Origin: Pseudoxanthomonas sp. CF125
GTDB taxonomy: Bacteria; Pseudomonadota; Gammaproteobacteria; Xanthomonadales; Xanthomonadaceae
NCBI RefSeq assembly: GCF_900104085.1
Contig: NZ_FNLD01000003.1
Span: 853,836-917,835, forward strand
Direction: 5' to 3'
DNA length: 64,000 bases
Of the stretch, positions 1 to 11,128 are shown one piece after another. The notes under the pieces were generated by a model. It was not told the DNA's origin. It searched no databases and worked only from the letters and a program-made list of their open reading frames with translations. Within the stretch, counting starts at the first letter, position 1, and the number at the start of each line of letters is the position of its first letter. The translations under genes and the position numbers were made by a program.

Positions 1-19
1 CGACGACGTGACCCACTGA
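1..19 (+). CDS. 3' end of a gene cut by the window edge, probably cytochrome c oxidase subunit I
   Basis: Only the last five codons (D-D-V-T-H) and a TGA stop at 17-19 are visible. The next gene starts 7 bases later. Identity is inferred only from position: in proteobacterial cox clusters ctaD directly precedes the small assembly protein and ctaG. The sequence itself cannot confirm the product. Confidence 0.45.
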
Positions 20-26
20 TCGGACC

Positions 27-176
27 ATGAGCGAACCCACCCGTCCCGCCGCTCGCTCTACGGAGCATGACCTCGCCGTGCGCCGCAAGCGCGCGGGGCG
101 TACGGCGTTGGTGATCGGTGGGATCGCGCTGGCGATCTACTTGGCCTTCATCCTCTCCGGCGTGGTCGCGCAATGA
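27..176 (+). CDS. Small single-span membrane protein of the cox cluster (cytochrome oxidase small assembly protein)
   Basis: A 49-residue protein beginning [16 protein letters not shown] basic stretch (VRRKRAGR) is followed by one hydrophobic helix at about residues 27-47, ending near the C-terminus. This is the size, topology and position of the small assembly protein found between subunit I and CtaG in beta- and gammaproteobacteria. It probably helps mature the oxidase at the inner membrane, but the precise role is not established here. Its TGA stop overlaps the ctaG start (ATGA, 173-176), which suggests translational coupling. It is too short for most gene finders. The frame is supported by the overlap and by the clear membrane segment. 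Confidence 0.75.
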   Translation: MSEPTRPAARSTEHDLAVRRKRAGRTALVIGGIALAIYLAFILSGVVAQ

Positions 177-766
177 ACGCGGACAAGCCCAACACAGCGA
201 GGTCCAACACGGCCGGACTGTTCAAGCTGGTGGGCGTGTCGCTGGCGGCCTTCGCTTTCACCTTCTCGCTGGTGCCGCTTTACCGCATCGCCTGCGAAAA
301 AGTATTCGGGATCCGTCTGGAACAGGGTCCGGGCGAAGCCCGCGCCGCCGCGCTGGACAAGAAAGCGCGCACGGTCACCGTGCAATTCGACGGCGGCGTG
401 AACTCCAAGCTGCCGTGGGCGTTCCATCCGGAACAGCTGACCATGCAGGTGGTGCCGGGCGAGTTGAACGAGGCCCTGTATTTCGCGCGCAACGACGGCA
501 AGAGCGCCATCGTCGGCAGCGCGGTGCCTTCGGTGGCGCCGGCGCGCGCGTCGGGCTACTTCACCAAGACCGAATGCTTCTGCTTCACCGCCCAGACCCT
601 GCAGGCCGGCGAGAAGCGCGACATGCCGGTGCGTTTCATCGTCGATCCCGACCTGCCGGCCGACGTGAAAACCATCACCTTGTCGTATACCTTCTTCAAG
701 AACGATGCCCTGACCGCGCGCCTGGGTTCGGGTAAGACTTCGTCGTCGCCGCTCGCGGCTCCGTAA
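173..766 (+). CDS. ctaG: Cytochrome c oxidase assembly protein CtaG (Cox11)
   Basis: 197 residues. CtaG/Cox11 delivers copper to the CuB site of subunit I of the aa3-type oxidase from the periplasmic face of the inner membrane. One N-terminal membrane anchor lies at about residues 17-38, followed by an immunoglobulin-like periplasmic domain. The copper-binding motif C-F-C-F is at 135-138 (context [10 protein letters not shown]), and a third conserved cysteine follows the anchor at 41. Length matches the family. The start overlaps the preceding stop by four bases, and subunit III follows 47 bases later, consistent with one cox operon. I am confident of the family; only the copper role is taken from characterised homologues. 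Confidence 0.96.
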   Translation: MNADKPNTARSNTAGLFKLVGVSLAAFAFTFSLVPLYRIACEKVFGIRLEQGPGEARAAALDKKARTVTVQFDGGVNSKLPWAFHPEQLTMQVVPGELNEALYFARNDGKSAIVGSAVPSVAPARASGYFTKTECFCFTAQTLQAGEKRDMPVRFIVDPDLPADVKTITLSYTFFKNDALTARLGSGKTSSSPLAAP

Positions 767-813
767 ATACCCATAAGATCAGCCACCAGATCAGCAACAG
801 GAACGACCCCGCC

Positions 814-1692
814 ATGGCCCAATCGCATTCGCCGGACGCCAACGTCTACTACGTACCGCACCACAGCAAGTGGCCGTTCGTGGGCTCCATCGCCATGTTC
901 ACCACCATGCTGGGCGTAGCCAGCTGGCTCAACGAGACCGCATGGGGCAAGTGGGCGTTCTTCGCCGGCATCGTCATGCTCTGCGCCACGCTGTTCATGT
1001 GGTTCGGCGATGTGATCCGCGAGTCGATCACCGGCAGCTACAACAAGCAGGTGGACGTGTCCTTCCGCATGGGCATGGTGTGGTTCATTTTTTCCGAGGT
1101 GATGTTCTTCGGCGCGTTCTTCGGCGCGCTGTTCTACGCGCGCAACCTGGCGCTGCCGTGGCTGGGCGGCGAAGGCGACGGCGTGATGACCAATGCGCTG
1201 CTGTGGGACGGTTTCAGCGCGGCCTGGCCGACCTCCGGTCCGGCACAGGTCGGTGGCGCGTTCCAGACCATTCCGGCCTGGGGCCTGCCGCTGGTCAACA
1301 CCCTGATCCTGCTGAGCTCGGGCGTGACCCTGACCATCGCCCACCATGCGCTGAAAGCGGCCAACCGCAAGCAGGTGCTGATCTGGCTGGGCCTGACCGT
1401 GGTGCTGGGCTGCCTGTTCCTCACCTTCCAGGCCGAGGAGTACATCCACGCCTACAAGGAATTGAACCTGACCCTGGGTTCGGGCATCTACGGTTCCACC
1501 TTCTTCATGCTCACCGGCTTCCACGGCGCGCACGTGTTCCTGGGCACGCTGATGCTGCTGATCATGTGGCTGCGCGTGGCCAGGGGCCATTTCACCAAGG
1601 ACAACCATTTCGCGTTCGAAGCGGCCGCGTGGTACTGGCACTTCGTCGACGTGGTGTGGCTGGGACTGTTCCTGTTCGTCTACGTGCTTTGA
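814..1692 (+). CDS. ctaE: Cytochrome c oxidase subunit III
   Basis: 292 residues with seven hydrophobic segments. This is subunit III of the haem-copper oxidase, an integral inner-membrane subunit that stabilises the catalytic core. Typical features are the N-terminal YYVPHHSKWPFVGS, the central MGMVWFIFSEVMFFGAFF segment, and the C-terminal HFVDVVWLGLFLFVYVL ending. It has an AGGA-like ribosome site about 10 bases before the ATG. It follows ctaG in the usual order. Directly after the stop lies a repeat element (1699-1862) separating it from the convergent DUF2909 gene. Confidence 0.97.
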   Translation: MAQSHSPDANVYYVPHHSKWPFVGSIAMFTTMLGVASWLNETAWGKWAFFAGIVMLCATLFMWFGDVIRESITGSYNKQVDVSFRMGMVWFIFSEVMFFGAFFGALFYARNLALPWLGGEGDGVMTNALLWDGFSAAWPTSGPAQVGGAFQTIPAWGLPLVNTLILLSSGVTLTIAHHALKAANRKQVLIWLGLTVVLGCLFLTFQAEEYIHAYKELNLTLGSGIYGSTFFMLTGFHGAHVFLGTLMLLIMWLRVARGHFTKDNHFAFEAAAWYWHFVDVVWLGLFLFVYVL

Positions 1693-1698
1693 TGCGCT

Positions 1699-1862
1699 CC
1701 TTCTCCCGTCGGGAGAAGGTGGCGCGCAGCGCCGGATGAGGGTACGGCGAAGCGAGATGGCGAACAGTGCGGGTTGGTAGTCAGTCCTTCATTCGCTTTG
1801 TTGCCGGCAGAATGTCCTTTTCGCCGTACCCTCACCCCAACCCCTCTCCCGCTGGAGAGGGG
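1699..1862. repeat. Intergenic paired inverted repeat, CCTTCTCCC family
   Basis: The unit starts with the palindrome CCTTCTCCCGTCGGGAGAAG and continues with GGATGAGGGTACGGCGAA (1733-1750). The complement of the latter, TTCGCCGTACCCTCA, returns at 1827-1841, and a second palindrome (CCCCTCTCCCGC, then its complement) closes the element. It lies between the convergent ends of ctaE and the DUF2909 gene. A related copy is at 39673-39879. The transcript could fold into a long hairpin and act as a terminator or RNA stabiliser. Confidence 0.75.
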
Positions 1863-1870
1863 CTTTCGTT

Positions 1871-2089
1871 TCAGCCGCCGATACCGTGCGGCTTGATCAC
1901 GCCGGTATAGATGCCCAGTGCCACCAGCAGGATCAGCGCCACCGAGAAGGCGATGCGCCGGGTCAGCGCATTGACGGTACGCTTGCTCTGGCCCTTGTCG
2001 ACCAGCAGGTAGTACAGGCCGGCGCCCAGGTTCCACAGGATCACTATCAGGAACGCGATGATCAGCAGGGTTTTCAGCGAGTCGTTCAT
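1871..2089 (-). CDS. Twin transmembrane protein, DUF2909 family
   Basis: 72 residues: a short N-terminus (MNDSLKTLL), a hydrophobic helix at about 7-30, a basic linker (DKGQSKRTVNALTRR, 31-45) and a second helix at about 46-65. This two-helix layout and the position inside a cox cluster fit the DUF2909 twin-membrane family, whose role in oxidase biogenesis is suspected but not known. It is the only gene of the cox block on the minus strand, convergent with ctaE and divergent from the SURF1 gene. The start is the ATG that leaves just the two-helix protein; the frame stays open upstream but opposite the SURF1 gene. Confidence 0.85.
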   Translation of the reverse strand: MNDSLKTLLIIAFLIVILWNLGAGLYYLLVDKGQSKRTVNALTRRIAFSVALILLVALGIYTGVIKPHGIGG

Positions 2090-2158
2090 GGTGCTTTCGT
2101 CCGGCGGTGGGCACGTAGTATCAAGGCCCCTATTATCGCAGGCGCGGGGCAAGCACGC

Positions 2159-2911
2159 GTGAGCCGGACCAGCAACGGTCTGTTCGGTTGGGCGCTCGCT
2201 GTGCTGGCGATGGCGCTGTTCTGCAGTCTCGGTGTCTGGCAGCTGGATCGCGGCAAGCAGAAGCAGGCGATGCTGGCTCAGTCGCAGGGCGTACTGACCG
2301 CACGCATGCCCTTGCCGCTGCGCGCCGCCGCCGATCCGGCGCGCGCCGCCGCTTACGACTGGGCGCAAGGGCAGGGCCGTTTCCTGGACAAGCCCGCAGT
2401 ACTCCTGGACAACCAGACCAGCGAAGGGCGTTCGGGCGTGCGCGTCTACCGCGTGTTCCAACCTGGCGCGCCCCAGGGCGATGCCGCCGGCACACCGCCG
2501 GTGCTGGTCGAACTGGGGTGGTTGCCGTTGCCGGGCGATCGCAGCCTTCCCCGCATCGATTCGTTTGCGGCCACCACGCAGGTGGCCGGTCTGCTGGCGC
2601 CGCCGCCATCGGCGGGCCTCGCCGCCGCGGTTGCTTCGCCGCAGGCCGACGGCAATCTGCTGGCGACCAGCCTCGACCATGCGGTGCTTTCGAATGCGCT
2701 CAAGCTGCCGACGCTGGCTCCGCGCGTGCTGCGTCTGGATCCCGCGCTCAAGGTCGGCTACCTGCGCGATCTGGATATTCTGCCCAACACCCTGCCGCCC
2801 GAACGCCACCTGGGCTACGCGGTGCAATGGTTCGGACTGGCGCTGGCCGTGCTGATCACCGCCTTGGTGCTGACGCTGCGCAAGCGCCGGCGGCATTCGC
2901 AGGCAGCGTAG
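2159..2911 (+). CDS. SURF1-family cytochrome oxidase biogenesis protein
   Basis: About 250 residues from a GTG start. SURF1 (Shy1) proteins bind haem A and assist its insertion into subunit I. The family pattern is clear: an N-terminal membrane helix at about 6-24 followed at once by LGVWQLDRGKQKQAML (conserved WQxxR/K signature), a periplasmic domain with GWLPLPGDR, and a second membrane helix near the end (LGYAVQWFGLALAVLITALV). The frame is open far upstream, but homology begins here and the upstream part covers the divergent DUF2909 gene, so I chose GTG 2159. It starts 69 bases from the DUF2909 start. Confidence 0.9.
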   Translation: MSRTSNGLFGWALAVLAMALFCSLGVWQLDRGKQKQAMLAQSQGVLTARMPLPLRAAADPARAAAYDWAQGQGRFLDKPAVLLDNQTSEGRSGVRVYRVFQPGAPQGDAAGTPPVLVELGWLPLPGDRSLPRIDSFAATTQVAGLLAPPPSAGLAAAVASPQADGNLLATSLDHAVLSNALKLPTLAPRVLRLDPALKVGYLRDLDILPNTLPPERHLGYAVQWFGLALAVLITALVLTLRKRRRHSQAA

Positions 2912-2930
2912 AGCCGCTGCGCATGAGAAA

Positions 2931-3527
2931 ATGCCGGACATGAGTTCGACTCCCCCTCTCCCGACCCCCTCCGAGGCGGCGCGGATCCGCCGCGGACGCT
3001 GGATCCTGGTGCTGATCTTCCTGCTGTTCTTCGGCACCATTTTCGGCGCCGGCATCCTGCGCTTCAGCGGCTGGCAGCCGCAGGGCACCAAAGCCCATGG
3101 CGAGATGCTGCGCCCGGCGGTGGATGCGCGCGCAGTGGTGCCCAAGCTGAAGGACGGCGGCGACTACGCATGGCAGCCGGCCGAACGCATGTGGCGGATC
3201 GCGGTCGCGCCGCCGGCCGACTGCGCCAGCGCCTGCCTGAAACTGGCCAAGGATCTGGACGTGGTGTGGCAGCTGTTCGGCAACAAGGCCGACCACGTCG
3301 AAATCCTCTGGATCGGTTCCCATCCCGCCGGCGCTCCCCAGACGCCGTCGTTACGCCTGTTGCAACCCACGCCCGAACTGCTGGCTGCGTTGCCGCGCGT
3401 GAACGATCCGGCCGGCGTGCCGCTGTACGTGATCGATCCCAACGGCTTCGTGATCCTGCGCTATGCGCCGGGCACCGATCCGGGCTTCATCCGCACCGAC
3501 GTTTCGAAATTGCTCAAGTTGATCTGA
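2931..3527 (+). CDS. Membrane-anchored thioredoxin-like (SCO-like) protein of the cox cluster
   Basis: 198 residues (or 195 from the ATG at 2940). A basic N-terminus precedes one membrane helix at about 25-45, then a periplasmic domain. The domain carries C-A-S-A-C (a CxxxC spacing as in SCO copper chaperones, at about 99-103) and ends YVIDPNGFVILRYAPG, like the last strands of thioredoxin/SCO folds. I see no histidine at the place where SCO proteins have their third copper ligand, so copper binding is uncertain. The last base of its stop is the first base of the ctaA start (TGATG), so it is coupled to haem A synthesis. Best described as a conserved oxidase-associated protein. Confidence 0.7.
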   Translation: MPDMSSTPPLPTPSEAARIRRGRWILVLIFLLFFGTIFGAGILRFSGWQPQGTKAHGEMLRPAVDARAVVPKLKDGGDYAWQPAERMWRIAVAPPADCASACLKLAKDLDVVWQLFGNKADHVEILWIGSHPAGAPQTPSLRLLQPTPELLAALPRVNDPAGVPLYVIDPNGFVILRYAPGTDPGFIRTDVSKLLKLI

Positions 3528-4690
3528 TGAACCTGCTCGCCCGTCCTGCCGTCTACAAGCATTTCCACCGCTTCGCCTGGCTCGCCGTGGCGCTGACCTT
3601 GTGCGTGGTGGTGTTCGGCGCCTTCGTGCGCTTGTCCGACGCAGGCCTGAGCTGTCCCGATTGGCCGACCTGCTACGGACGCGCCGCATGGCCGCAGGCC
3701 GCCAGCGAAGTGAACGATCACGCCGCCAGCGCCATCCGCCCGTTCGAAACCCACAAGGCCTGGCGCGAGCAGGTGCACAGGATGCTGGCCGGTTCGCTGG
3801 GCGTGCTGGTGCTGTTGCTGGCGGTGCTGGCCGCGCGCAAGCGCCGCTACGGCATCGCACAGATCGTGATTGCTTCGTTGCTGGTGGCCACTGCAATTCC
3901 GTTGTACATGCGCGGCGAACACCAGGCGGCATCGGTGCTGGCGGTCTTGGGCGAAGTCGTTCTCCTTTTCGCCGCATTGCGCTGGTCCAACGTGGACCTG
4001 GCGCGGGTCGGTGCATTCACACTTGCGGTAATCATCTTCCAGGCGCTGCTGGGCATGTGGACGGTGACCTGGCTGCTCAAGCCCATCGTGGTCATGGGCC
4101 ATCTGCTGGGCGGCCTGACTACCTTCGCACTGCTGACCTGGATGGCGTGGCGCGCGATCGACCGGCCGATCATCGTGGTCGAAGCTATCGCGCTGAAGCG
4201 CTGGGTGATCGCCGGACTGGTGCTGCTGGGATTGCAGATCGCACTCGGCGGCTGGGTCAGCGCCAACTACGCCGCGCTGTCCTGCGGCGCGGGCAGCTGG
4301 TCGGCGGACAATTTCCCCAAGTGCGTGGGCCAGTGGTGGCCGCCGCACGATTTCCGCGAAGGCTTCGTACTCTGGCGCGGCGTCGGCGTGGATTACGAAG
4401 GCGGCGTGCTGGACGGCGCTTCGCGCATCGCCATCCAGATGGCGCATCGCATCGTCGCGGTCGTTCTCGCTCTGTACTTGTTGACGTTCGCCGTGCGCCT
4501 GCTGCGCACGCCGGGCATGCGCGGCTGGTCCACCGCTTTGTTCGTACTGGTCGTGGCCCAAGTCTCGCTTGGCATTCTCAACGTCAAGCTCGCTCTGCCG
4601 CTGCACGTAGCGGTTGCGCATAACGCGGGCGCCGCGCTGCTGTTGTTCGCGCTGGTCTCGCTGCTGGCGCGTTTGCGCAAATTGGAATGA
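3527..4690 (+). CDS. ctaA: Heme A synthase CtaA (Cox15)
   Basis: 387 residues with eight predicted membrane helices in two similar halves. CtaA oxidises the C8 methyl group of haem O to give haem A for the aa3 oxidase. Conserved elements include [17 protein letters not shown] (35-51), a conserved histidine in EQVHRMLAG (81-89), [22 protein letters not shown] and MAHRIVAV, which supply the haem-binding histidines. The start is fixed by the TGATG overlap with the preceding gene, and the end overlaps ctaB by four bases (ATGA), so the three genes form a tightly packed unit. Confidence 0.96.
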   Translation: MNLLARPAVYKHFHRFAWLAVALTLCVVVFGAFVRLSDAGLSCPDWPTCYGRAAWPQAASEVNDHAASAIRPFETHKAWREQVHRMLAGSLGVLVLLLAVLAARKRRYGIAQIVIASLLVATAIPLYMRGEHQAASVLAVLGEVVLLFAALRWSNVDLARVGAFTLAVIIFQALLGMWTVTWLLKPIVVMGHLLGGLTTFALLTWMAWRAIDRPIIVVEAIALKRWVIAGLVLLGLQIALGGWVSANYAALSCGAGSWSADNFPKCVGQWWPPHDFREGFVLWRGVGVDYEGGVLDGASRIAIQMAHRIVAVVLALYLLTFAVRLLRTPGMRGWSTALFVLVVAQVSLGILNVKLALPLHVAVAHNAGAALLLFALVSLLARLRKLE

Positions 4691-5619
4691 CGATGTCGGT
4701 CGTACGCCAGTACTGGAGCCTCACCAAGCCGCGCGTAGTCGCGCTGATCGTGTTCACCGCGCTGGTGGGCATGCTGCTGGCCATCGACGGCATGCCTGAT
4801 GCGCAGCAGTTGAAGCGTGGCGCGCTCGGCTTCCTCGGCATCTGGCTGGCGGCTTCCAGCGCCGCGGCCATCAACCAGATCCTGGACGCGCGCATCGACG
4901 CGAAGATGGCGCGCACCTCCTGGCGTCCGTTGGTGGTCGGGCAACTGCAGCCGTGGCAGGCGCTGGTGTTCGCGCTGGTGCTGGCGGCGATCTCGATGAC
5001 GGTGCTGGTGCTGTGGGTCAATACGATCACCGCGGTGCTGACCTTCGCCTCGCTGATCGGCTACGCGGTGGTCTACACCGTGTTCCTGAAACGGGCTACG
5101 CCGCAGAACATCGTCATCGGCGGCATCGCCGGCGCGGCGCCGCCGCTGCTCGGCTGGGCCGCGATCACCGGCATGACCGGGCGCTGGGACTGGGCCCACG
5201 CGCTGCTGCTGGTGCTGATCATCTTCGTGTGGACGCCGCCGCACTTCTGGGCGCTGGCGATCTTCCGCCGCGAAGACTACGCGCGCGCGCTGGTGCCCAT
5301 GCTGCCGGTGACCCACGGCGTGACCTATACCCGCTGGCAGATCCTGTTCTACACGGTGCTGCTGGTGGAAGTGACGGTGCTGCCGTGCATCATCGGCATG
5401 AGCGGCTTCTTCTATCTGGGCGGGGCGCTGGTGCTGGGCGCGGTGTTCCTGTGGTACGCGTGGCGATTGCTGGATCCGCCCGACGAATTCTTCCCGATGC
5501 GCGTGTTCAACTATTCCATCGTCTACCTGATGGCGCTGTTCGCGTTTCTGTTGGCCGACCACTGGTTGATGCCGCTGCTGCAGCCGGCGTCGCTGATCGA
5601 GTTCGTGCCGCAAGCCTGA
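4687..5619 (+). CDS. cyoE: Protoheme IX farnesyltransferase (heme O synthase)
   Basis: 310 residues, about nine membrane helices, UbiA prenyltransferase superfamily. It transfers a farnesyl group to protohaem to make haem O, the substrate of the CtaA encoded just before it. The prenyl-diphosphate/magnesium motif is N63-xxx-D67-xxx-D71 followed by MARTSWRPL, and the second aspartate-rich loop is seen around RREDYARA. The ATGA overlap with ctaA supports coupling. A second possible start (ATG, residue 3) would shorten it by only two residues. It is the last gene of the cox block. Confidence 0.96.
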   Translation: MTMSVVRQYWSLTKPRVVALIVFTALVGMLLAIDGMPDAQQLKRGALGFLGIWLAASSAAAINQILDARIDAKMARTSWRPLVVGQLQPWQALVFALVLAAISMTVLVLWVNTITAVLTFASLIGYAVVYTVFLKRATPQNIVIGGIAGAAPPLLGWAAITGMTGRWDWAHALLLVLIIFVWTPPHFWALAIFRREDYARALVPMLPVTHGVTYTRWQILFYTVLLVEVTVLPCIIGMSGFFYLGGALVLGAVFLWYAWRLLDPPDEFFPMRVFNYSIVYLMALFAFLLADHWLMPLLQPASLIEFVPQA

Positions 5620-5689
5620 GCGACGGTTGCTCCGCCCCTTGCCGGTATTGCCTATACTCGATAGGTCGATAACAAGGGGAATCGCAAAG

Positions 5690-6991
5690 ATGATCGAACG
5701 GCGCAGGATTGCTTCGAGTTGCCTATTCTTGGCCATGGCGTTCGGCGCCGGCGCGGTTGCCGCGCAGGAAACCGCCACCGAGCCAGCGCTATGGATAACC
5801 GCCGACCGCATGCTGGACGTCCGCAGCGGCCGCCTGATCGATCATCCCCATGTGCTGGTGCGCAACGGCCGCATCGTTGAAACAGGCAGCGGCGCCGCCA
5901 CGGTTCCGGCGGGCGCCAAGCATGTGGATTTGCCAGGCATGACCTTGCTGCCGGGGTTGATCGATATGCACGTGCATTTGGACAGCGATCCCACTTATGG
6001 CGGCTACACCGGGCTGCAGTTCAGCGACCGGTTCTGGTCGGTGCTGGCCGTCGTCCACGCGCAGAAGACACTGGCGGCCGGTTTCACCACGGTGCGCAAC
6101 GTCGGCGCCGATGCCTGGAACGATGTCGGCCTGCGCCAGGCGATCGATGCGGGCAAGATTATGGGGCCGCGCATCGTCACCGCAGGTCATTCGTTCGGCG
6201 CCACCGGCGGCCATTGCGACTCGACCTTTTTCCCGCCGTCGATGGAGCAGAAGAGTCCGTTCAACGCCGACAATCCCGAAGAGGGCCGCAAGCGCGTGCG
6301 CGAGCTGCGCAAGTACGGCGCGCAGGTCATCAAGATCTGCGCGACTGGCGGCGTGTTCTCGCGCAACACCGAGCCCGGCCAGCAGCAGCTGAGCCTGGAG
6401 GAGATGAAAGCCATCGCCGACGAAGCCCATCTGCAGGGCCTCAAGGTGGCCGCGCACGCGCACGGTGCCTCGGGCATCAAGGACGCCATCCGCGCCGGCG
6501 TGGACACCATCGAGCACGCCAGCCTGATCGACGACGAAGGCATCGCCCTGGCCAAGAAGCACGGTGCGTGGCTGTCGATGGACATCTACAACACCGACTA
6601 CACCCAGGCCGAAGGCAAGAAGAACGGCGTGCTGGAGGACAACCTGCGCAAGGACCGCGAAGTCGCCGATATCCAGCGCGAAGGTTTTCGCCGCGCCCAC
6701 GCCGCCGGCGCGAAAATGGTCTACGGCACTGATGCCGGGGTCTATCCGCATGGCTTGAACGCGGGCCAGTTCAAGGTGATGGTCCGCTACGGCATGACGC
6801 CCGTGGAAGCGATCCGCAGCGCAACGCTGGATGCGGCCGCGGCCCTGGACCGCAAGGATGTCGGTGCGATCGAGAAAGATCGCTGGGCCGATCTGATCGC
6901 CGTCTCCGGCGATCCGACCCAGGATGTGAGCCTGCTCGAAACGATTCCGTTCGTGATGAAGGGCGGGGAAGTGGTGAAGGACCTGCGCTAA
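5690..6991 (+). CDS. Exported metal-dependent amidohydrolase (imidazolonepropionase/Xaa-Pro dipeptidase-like)
   Basis: 433 residues with a signal peptide ending at A-A-Q (about 1-26), so periplasmic or secreted. Amidohydrolase fold: N-terminal beta domain, then the metal motif H-V-H at 94-96 (LIDMHVHLDSDP), a lysine in VIKICATGG that probably bridges the metals, further histidines in AAHAHGASG and TIEHASL, and the catalytic aspartate in YGTDAGVYPHG. Related enzymes act as carboxypeptidases on Xaa-Pro or Xaa-Arg dipeptides; the substrate here cannot be told. A good ribosome site (AAGGGGA) precedes the ATG. It stands alone and converges on the S9 peptidase, another exported hydrolase. A second, distinct amidohydrolase lies at 55748. 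Confidence 0.85.
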   Translation: MIERRRIASSCLFLAMAFGAGAVAAQETATEPALWITADRMLDVRSGRLIDHPHVLVRNGRIVETGSGAATVPAGAKHVDLPGMTLLPGLIDMHVHLDSDPTYGGYTGLQFSDRFWSVLAVVHAQKTLAAGFTTVRNVGADAWNDVGLRQAIDAGKIMGPRIVTAGHSFGATGGHCDSTFFPPSMEQKSPFNADNPEEGRKRVRELRKYGAQVIKICATGGVFSRNTEPGQQQLSLEEMKAIADEAHLQGLKVAAHAHGASGIKDAIRAGVDTIEHASLIDDEGIALAKKHGAWLSMDIYNTDYTQAEGKKNGVLEDNLRKDREVADIQREGFRRAHAAGAKMVYGTDAGVYPHGLNAGQFKVMVRYGMTPVEAIRSATLDAAAALDRKDVGAIEKDRWADLIAVSGDPTQDVSLLETIPFVMKGGEVVKDLR

Positions 6992-7016
6992 GCGGTGCAG
7001 ATCCGCACCACTCCGC

Positions 7017-8999
<1,983 letters not shown>

Positions 9000-9071
9000 C
9001 AGGGCTCTCCGGGAGGCGATCGCAGGACTGTAACCTGTGAAAAGCGCACATGCTCATGACTAATGTCATGC

Positions 9072-9144
9072 TTTGTAGAGCCGAGCTTGCTCGGCTGTTC
9101 TTTGCGCAGGTTCAAGAGCAGCCGAGCAAGCTCGGCTCTACAAA
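9072..9144. repeat. REP/SMAG-like inverted pair
   Basis: Two 26-base arms, perfect reverse complements (9072-9097 and 9119-9144), each with GTAG next to the small hairpin AGCCGAGCTTGCTCGGCT. The GTAG head followed by a palindrome is the described form of REP elements mobilised by RAYT transposases, known as SMAG in Stenotrophomonas. It lies just after the dnaG stop and before the S9 peptidase start. Confidence 0.85.
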
Positions 9145-9166
9145 GCCGCCATCCAGTCAGGTACGG

Positions 9167-10906
9167 TCAGGCGGGCTGCTTGCCGCGCCGGCGCTGCGCC
9201 TGCAGCAGGGTCATCAGTTCGTACTTGTCGGCGACATCCAGCGGGCCGGCGCCCATCTTCGCCTGCAACTCGGTCAGGCGCTGCTGGATGGCCTGGTCCT
9301 CCAATTGCTCGGCCGCGTCGATCAGCGTCTGTCGCCACTTGCCTTCATCGCCGGGCACTACTTCCGAGGCCAGCTTCTGCAGCGCGGTGAGATCTTCACG
9401 TTCCGAGAAATGCTGCAGCAGCGCGCCAGTGGTGATTTCCGGCCGCGCATGCACCAACGACAAGAGCTCCACCAGCAATCCCACCCCGGGCTGGTTGAGA
9501 TCCTTGAATCCATAGGGTGGTTCCAGCGATAGCGCCAACGAAGGCTGTTGCAGCAAGACGGTGATCGCACCACGCACCAGGCTGCGCTTCTGCGCCTGCG
9601 CCGGCACGCGGGATGCCACTTTGGGTTTTTCGGGCAAGACGGGCTGTTGCTGCACGCCTACGCCGGTGATTTCGCCCAGCCGCTGCCGCATCAGGTCGCC
9701 GAACGCGCCATCGGGTATCTGCGCCAGCAAAGGTTTCGCGCGCTCGGCCAGACGCGCCTTGCCGTCCAGCGTGGACAGGTTAACGTCCTTGCCCAGCTCA
9801 TCGTAGAAGAACTGCGACAACGGCGTGGCCTGCTGCAGACGCATGTCGAAACCCGCCGCGCCCTCGCTGCGCACGATGCTGTCCGGATCCTCGCCATCGG
9901 GCAGGAACAGGAAGAACGCCTGTCGCCCGTCCTTCATGCGCGGCAGCACCGACTCCAGCGCCTTCCAGGCGGCGCGCTGGCCGGCGGCGTCGCCATCGAA
10001 ACAGAAATACACGTCCGGCGAATTGCGGAACAGCAGCTCGGCATGATCGGGCGTGGTCGCGGTGCCCAGCGTCGCCACGGCCTGCGTCACCCCGTACTGG
10101 AACAACGACACCACATCCATGTAGCCCTCCACCACCACCAACCGTTCGATCTTCTGGTTGGCCTGCCGTACCTGCCACAGTCCGTAGAGTTCGCGGCCTT
10201 TGTGGAACAGCGGCGTTTCCGGCGAGTTGAGGTATTTGGGGCCGTCGTCCTTGGTCAGCACACGGCCGCCGAAGGCGATCACGCGGCCGCGGCGGTCGTG
10301 GATGGGGAACATCACCCGGTCGCGGAACTTGTCGTAGACGCGGCCGTTGTCGCTTCTGGACAGCATGCCGGTCTTGTCGAGCAGCTTGATCCGGCGTTCG
10401 TCCGTGCCCAGCGCGTCCTTGAGTCCGGAAAATCCATCCGGCGCATAGCCGATGGAAAACTGCGTGCGGATGCCGTCGTCGACGCCGCGCTGATCGAGAT
10501 AGGCCCTGGCTTTCTCGCTGTCCTCCAGTTGCCGCTGGAAGAACTTGGCGGCCGCGTCCAGCGCCGCGTACATGTCGCGGCCATCGTCGGTTTCGTTGCG
10601 GGTCCGCGTTTCCTTGGGCACTTCCATGCCCACGCGCTTGGCCAGCTCGTCGACCGCATCCAGGAATTCCAGGCGGTCGTAGTTCATCAGGAACGAGATG
10701 GCGGTGCCGTGCGCCCCGCAACCGAAGCAGTGGTAGAACTGCTTGGTCTGCGACACGGTGAACGACGGCGAACGCTCGTCGTGGAACGGGCAGCGCGCCG
10801 AATACTCCTTGCCCTGCCGTTTCAGCGGCACGCGCGTACCGATCACCTCGACGATGTCGGTGCGCGCCAGGAGGTCGTCGATGAAGGCGTCGGGAATGCG
10901 CGCCAT
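9167..10906 (-). CDS. dnaG: DNA primase
   Basis: 579 residues. DnaG makes the RNA primers for replication and works with the DnaB helicase. An N-terminal CHC2 zinc ribbon has ligands C39, H42, C60 and C63 (CPFHDE and HCFGCG). It is followed by the RNA polymerase core with TOPRIM motifs (VVVEGYMDVV and FDGDAAGQ) and a C-terminal helicase-binding region. Length is normal. It belongs to the macromolecular-synthesis region with rpsU, but three genes (two minus, one plus) separate it from rpsU here. Confidence 0.97.
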   Translation of the reverse strand: MARIPDAFIDDLLARTDIVEVIGTRVPLKRQGKEYSARCPFHDERSPSFTVSQTKQFYHCFGCGAHGTAISFLMNYDRLEFLDAVDELAKRVGMEVPKETRTRNETDDGRDMYAALDAAAKFFQRQLEDSEKARAYLDQRGVDDGIRTQFSIGYAPDGFSGLKDALGTDERRIKLLDKTGMLSRSDNGRVYDKFRDRVMFPIHDRRGRVIAFGGRVLTKDDGPKYLNSPETPLFHKGRELYGLWQVRQANQKIERLVVVEGYMDVVSLFQYGVTQAVATLGTATTPDHAELLFRNSPDVYFCFDGDAAGQRAAWKALESVLPRMKDGRQAFFLFLPDGEDPDSIVRSEGAAGFDMRLQQATPLSQFFYDELGKDVNLSTLDGKARLAERAKPLLAQIPDGAFGDLMRQRLGEITGVGVQQQPVLPEKPKVASRVPAQAQKRSLVRGAITVLLQQPSLALSLEPPYGFKDLNQPGVGLLVELLSLVHARPEITTGALLQHFSEREDLTALQKLASEVVPGDEGKWRQTLIDAAEQLEDQAIQQRLTELQAKMGAGPLDVADKYELMTLLQAQRRRGKQPA

Positions 10907-11002
10907 GCTGGGGTTGGAAGCCTCGGTTGCGGGGCCGGCGGGGCCGGCTCGTTAGGGTAACTGCCGCGGTGGATGCCGGGGGGTGCATCGCGATCGCGGG
11001 TA

Positions 11003-11030
11003 TTAGGATTTTCGGCGATTCAAGTATGAT
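11003..11030 (+). promoter_or_regulatory. Possible sigma70 promoter for the OB-fold protein gene
   Basis: TTAGGA (11003-11008) and TATGAT (11025-11030) are separated by 16 bases, in the divergent region between dnaG and the gene at 11129. The match is moderate, and chance boxes are common, so this is a suggestion only. Confidence 0.3.
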
Positions 11031-11128
11031 CGATCCGCTGCGGGTATCACACCGGAATCGTGGGCGCCGCAGCTCGTTCAGGACGAGCGGGTACCGCTCA
11101 AGTCAAAGCCAAAGCATAGGGAGGTTAT

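Noticed and set aside
556..1641. Long open frame antisense to subunit III of the oxidase
   Set aside because: In GC-rich DNA the antisense frame of a real gene often stays open. The translation is low-complexity (Q, H, E, R) and resembles no protein, and the plus-strand gene is unmistakable. Similar long antisense frames elsewhere were dropped for the same reason.
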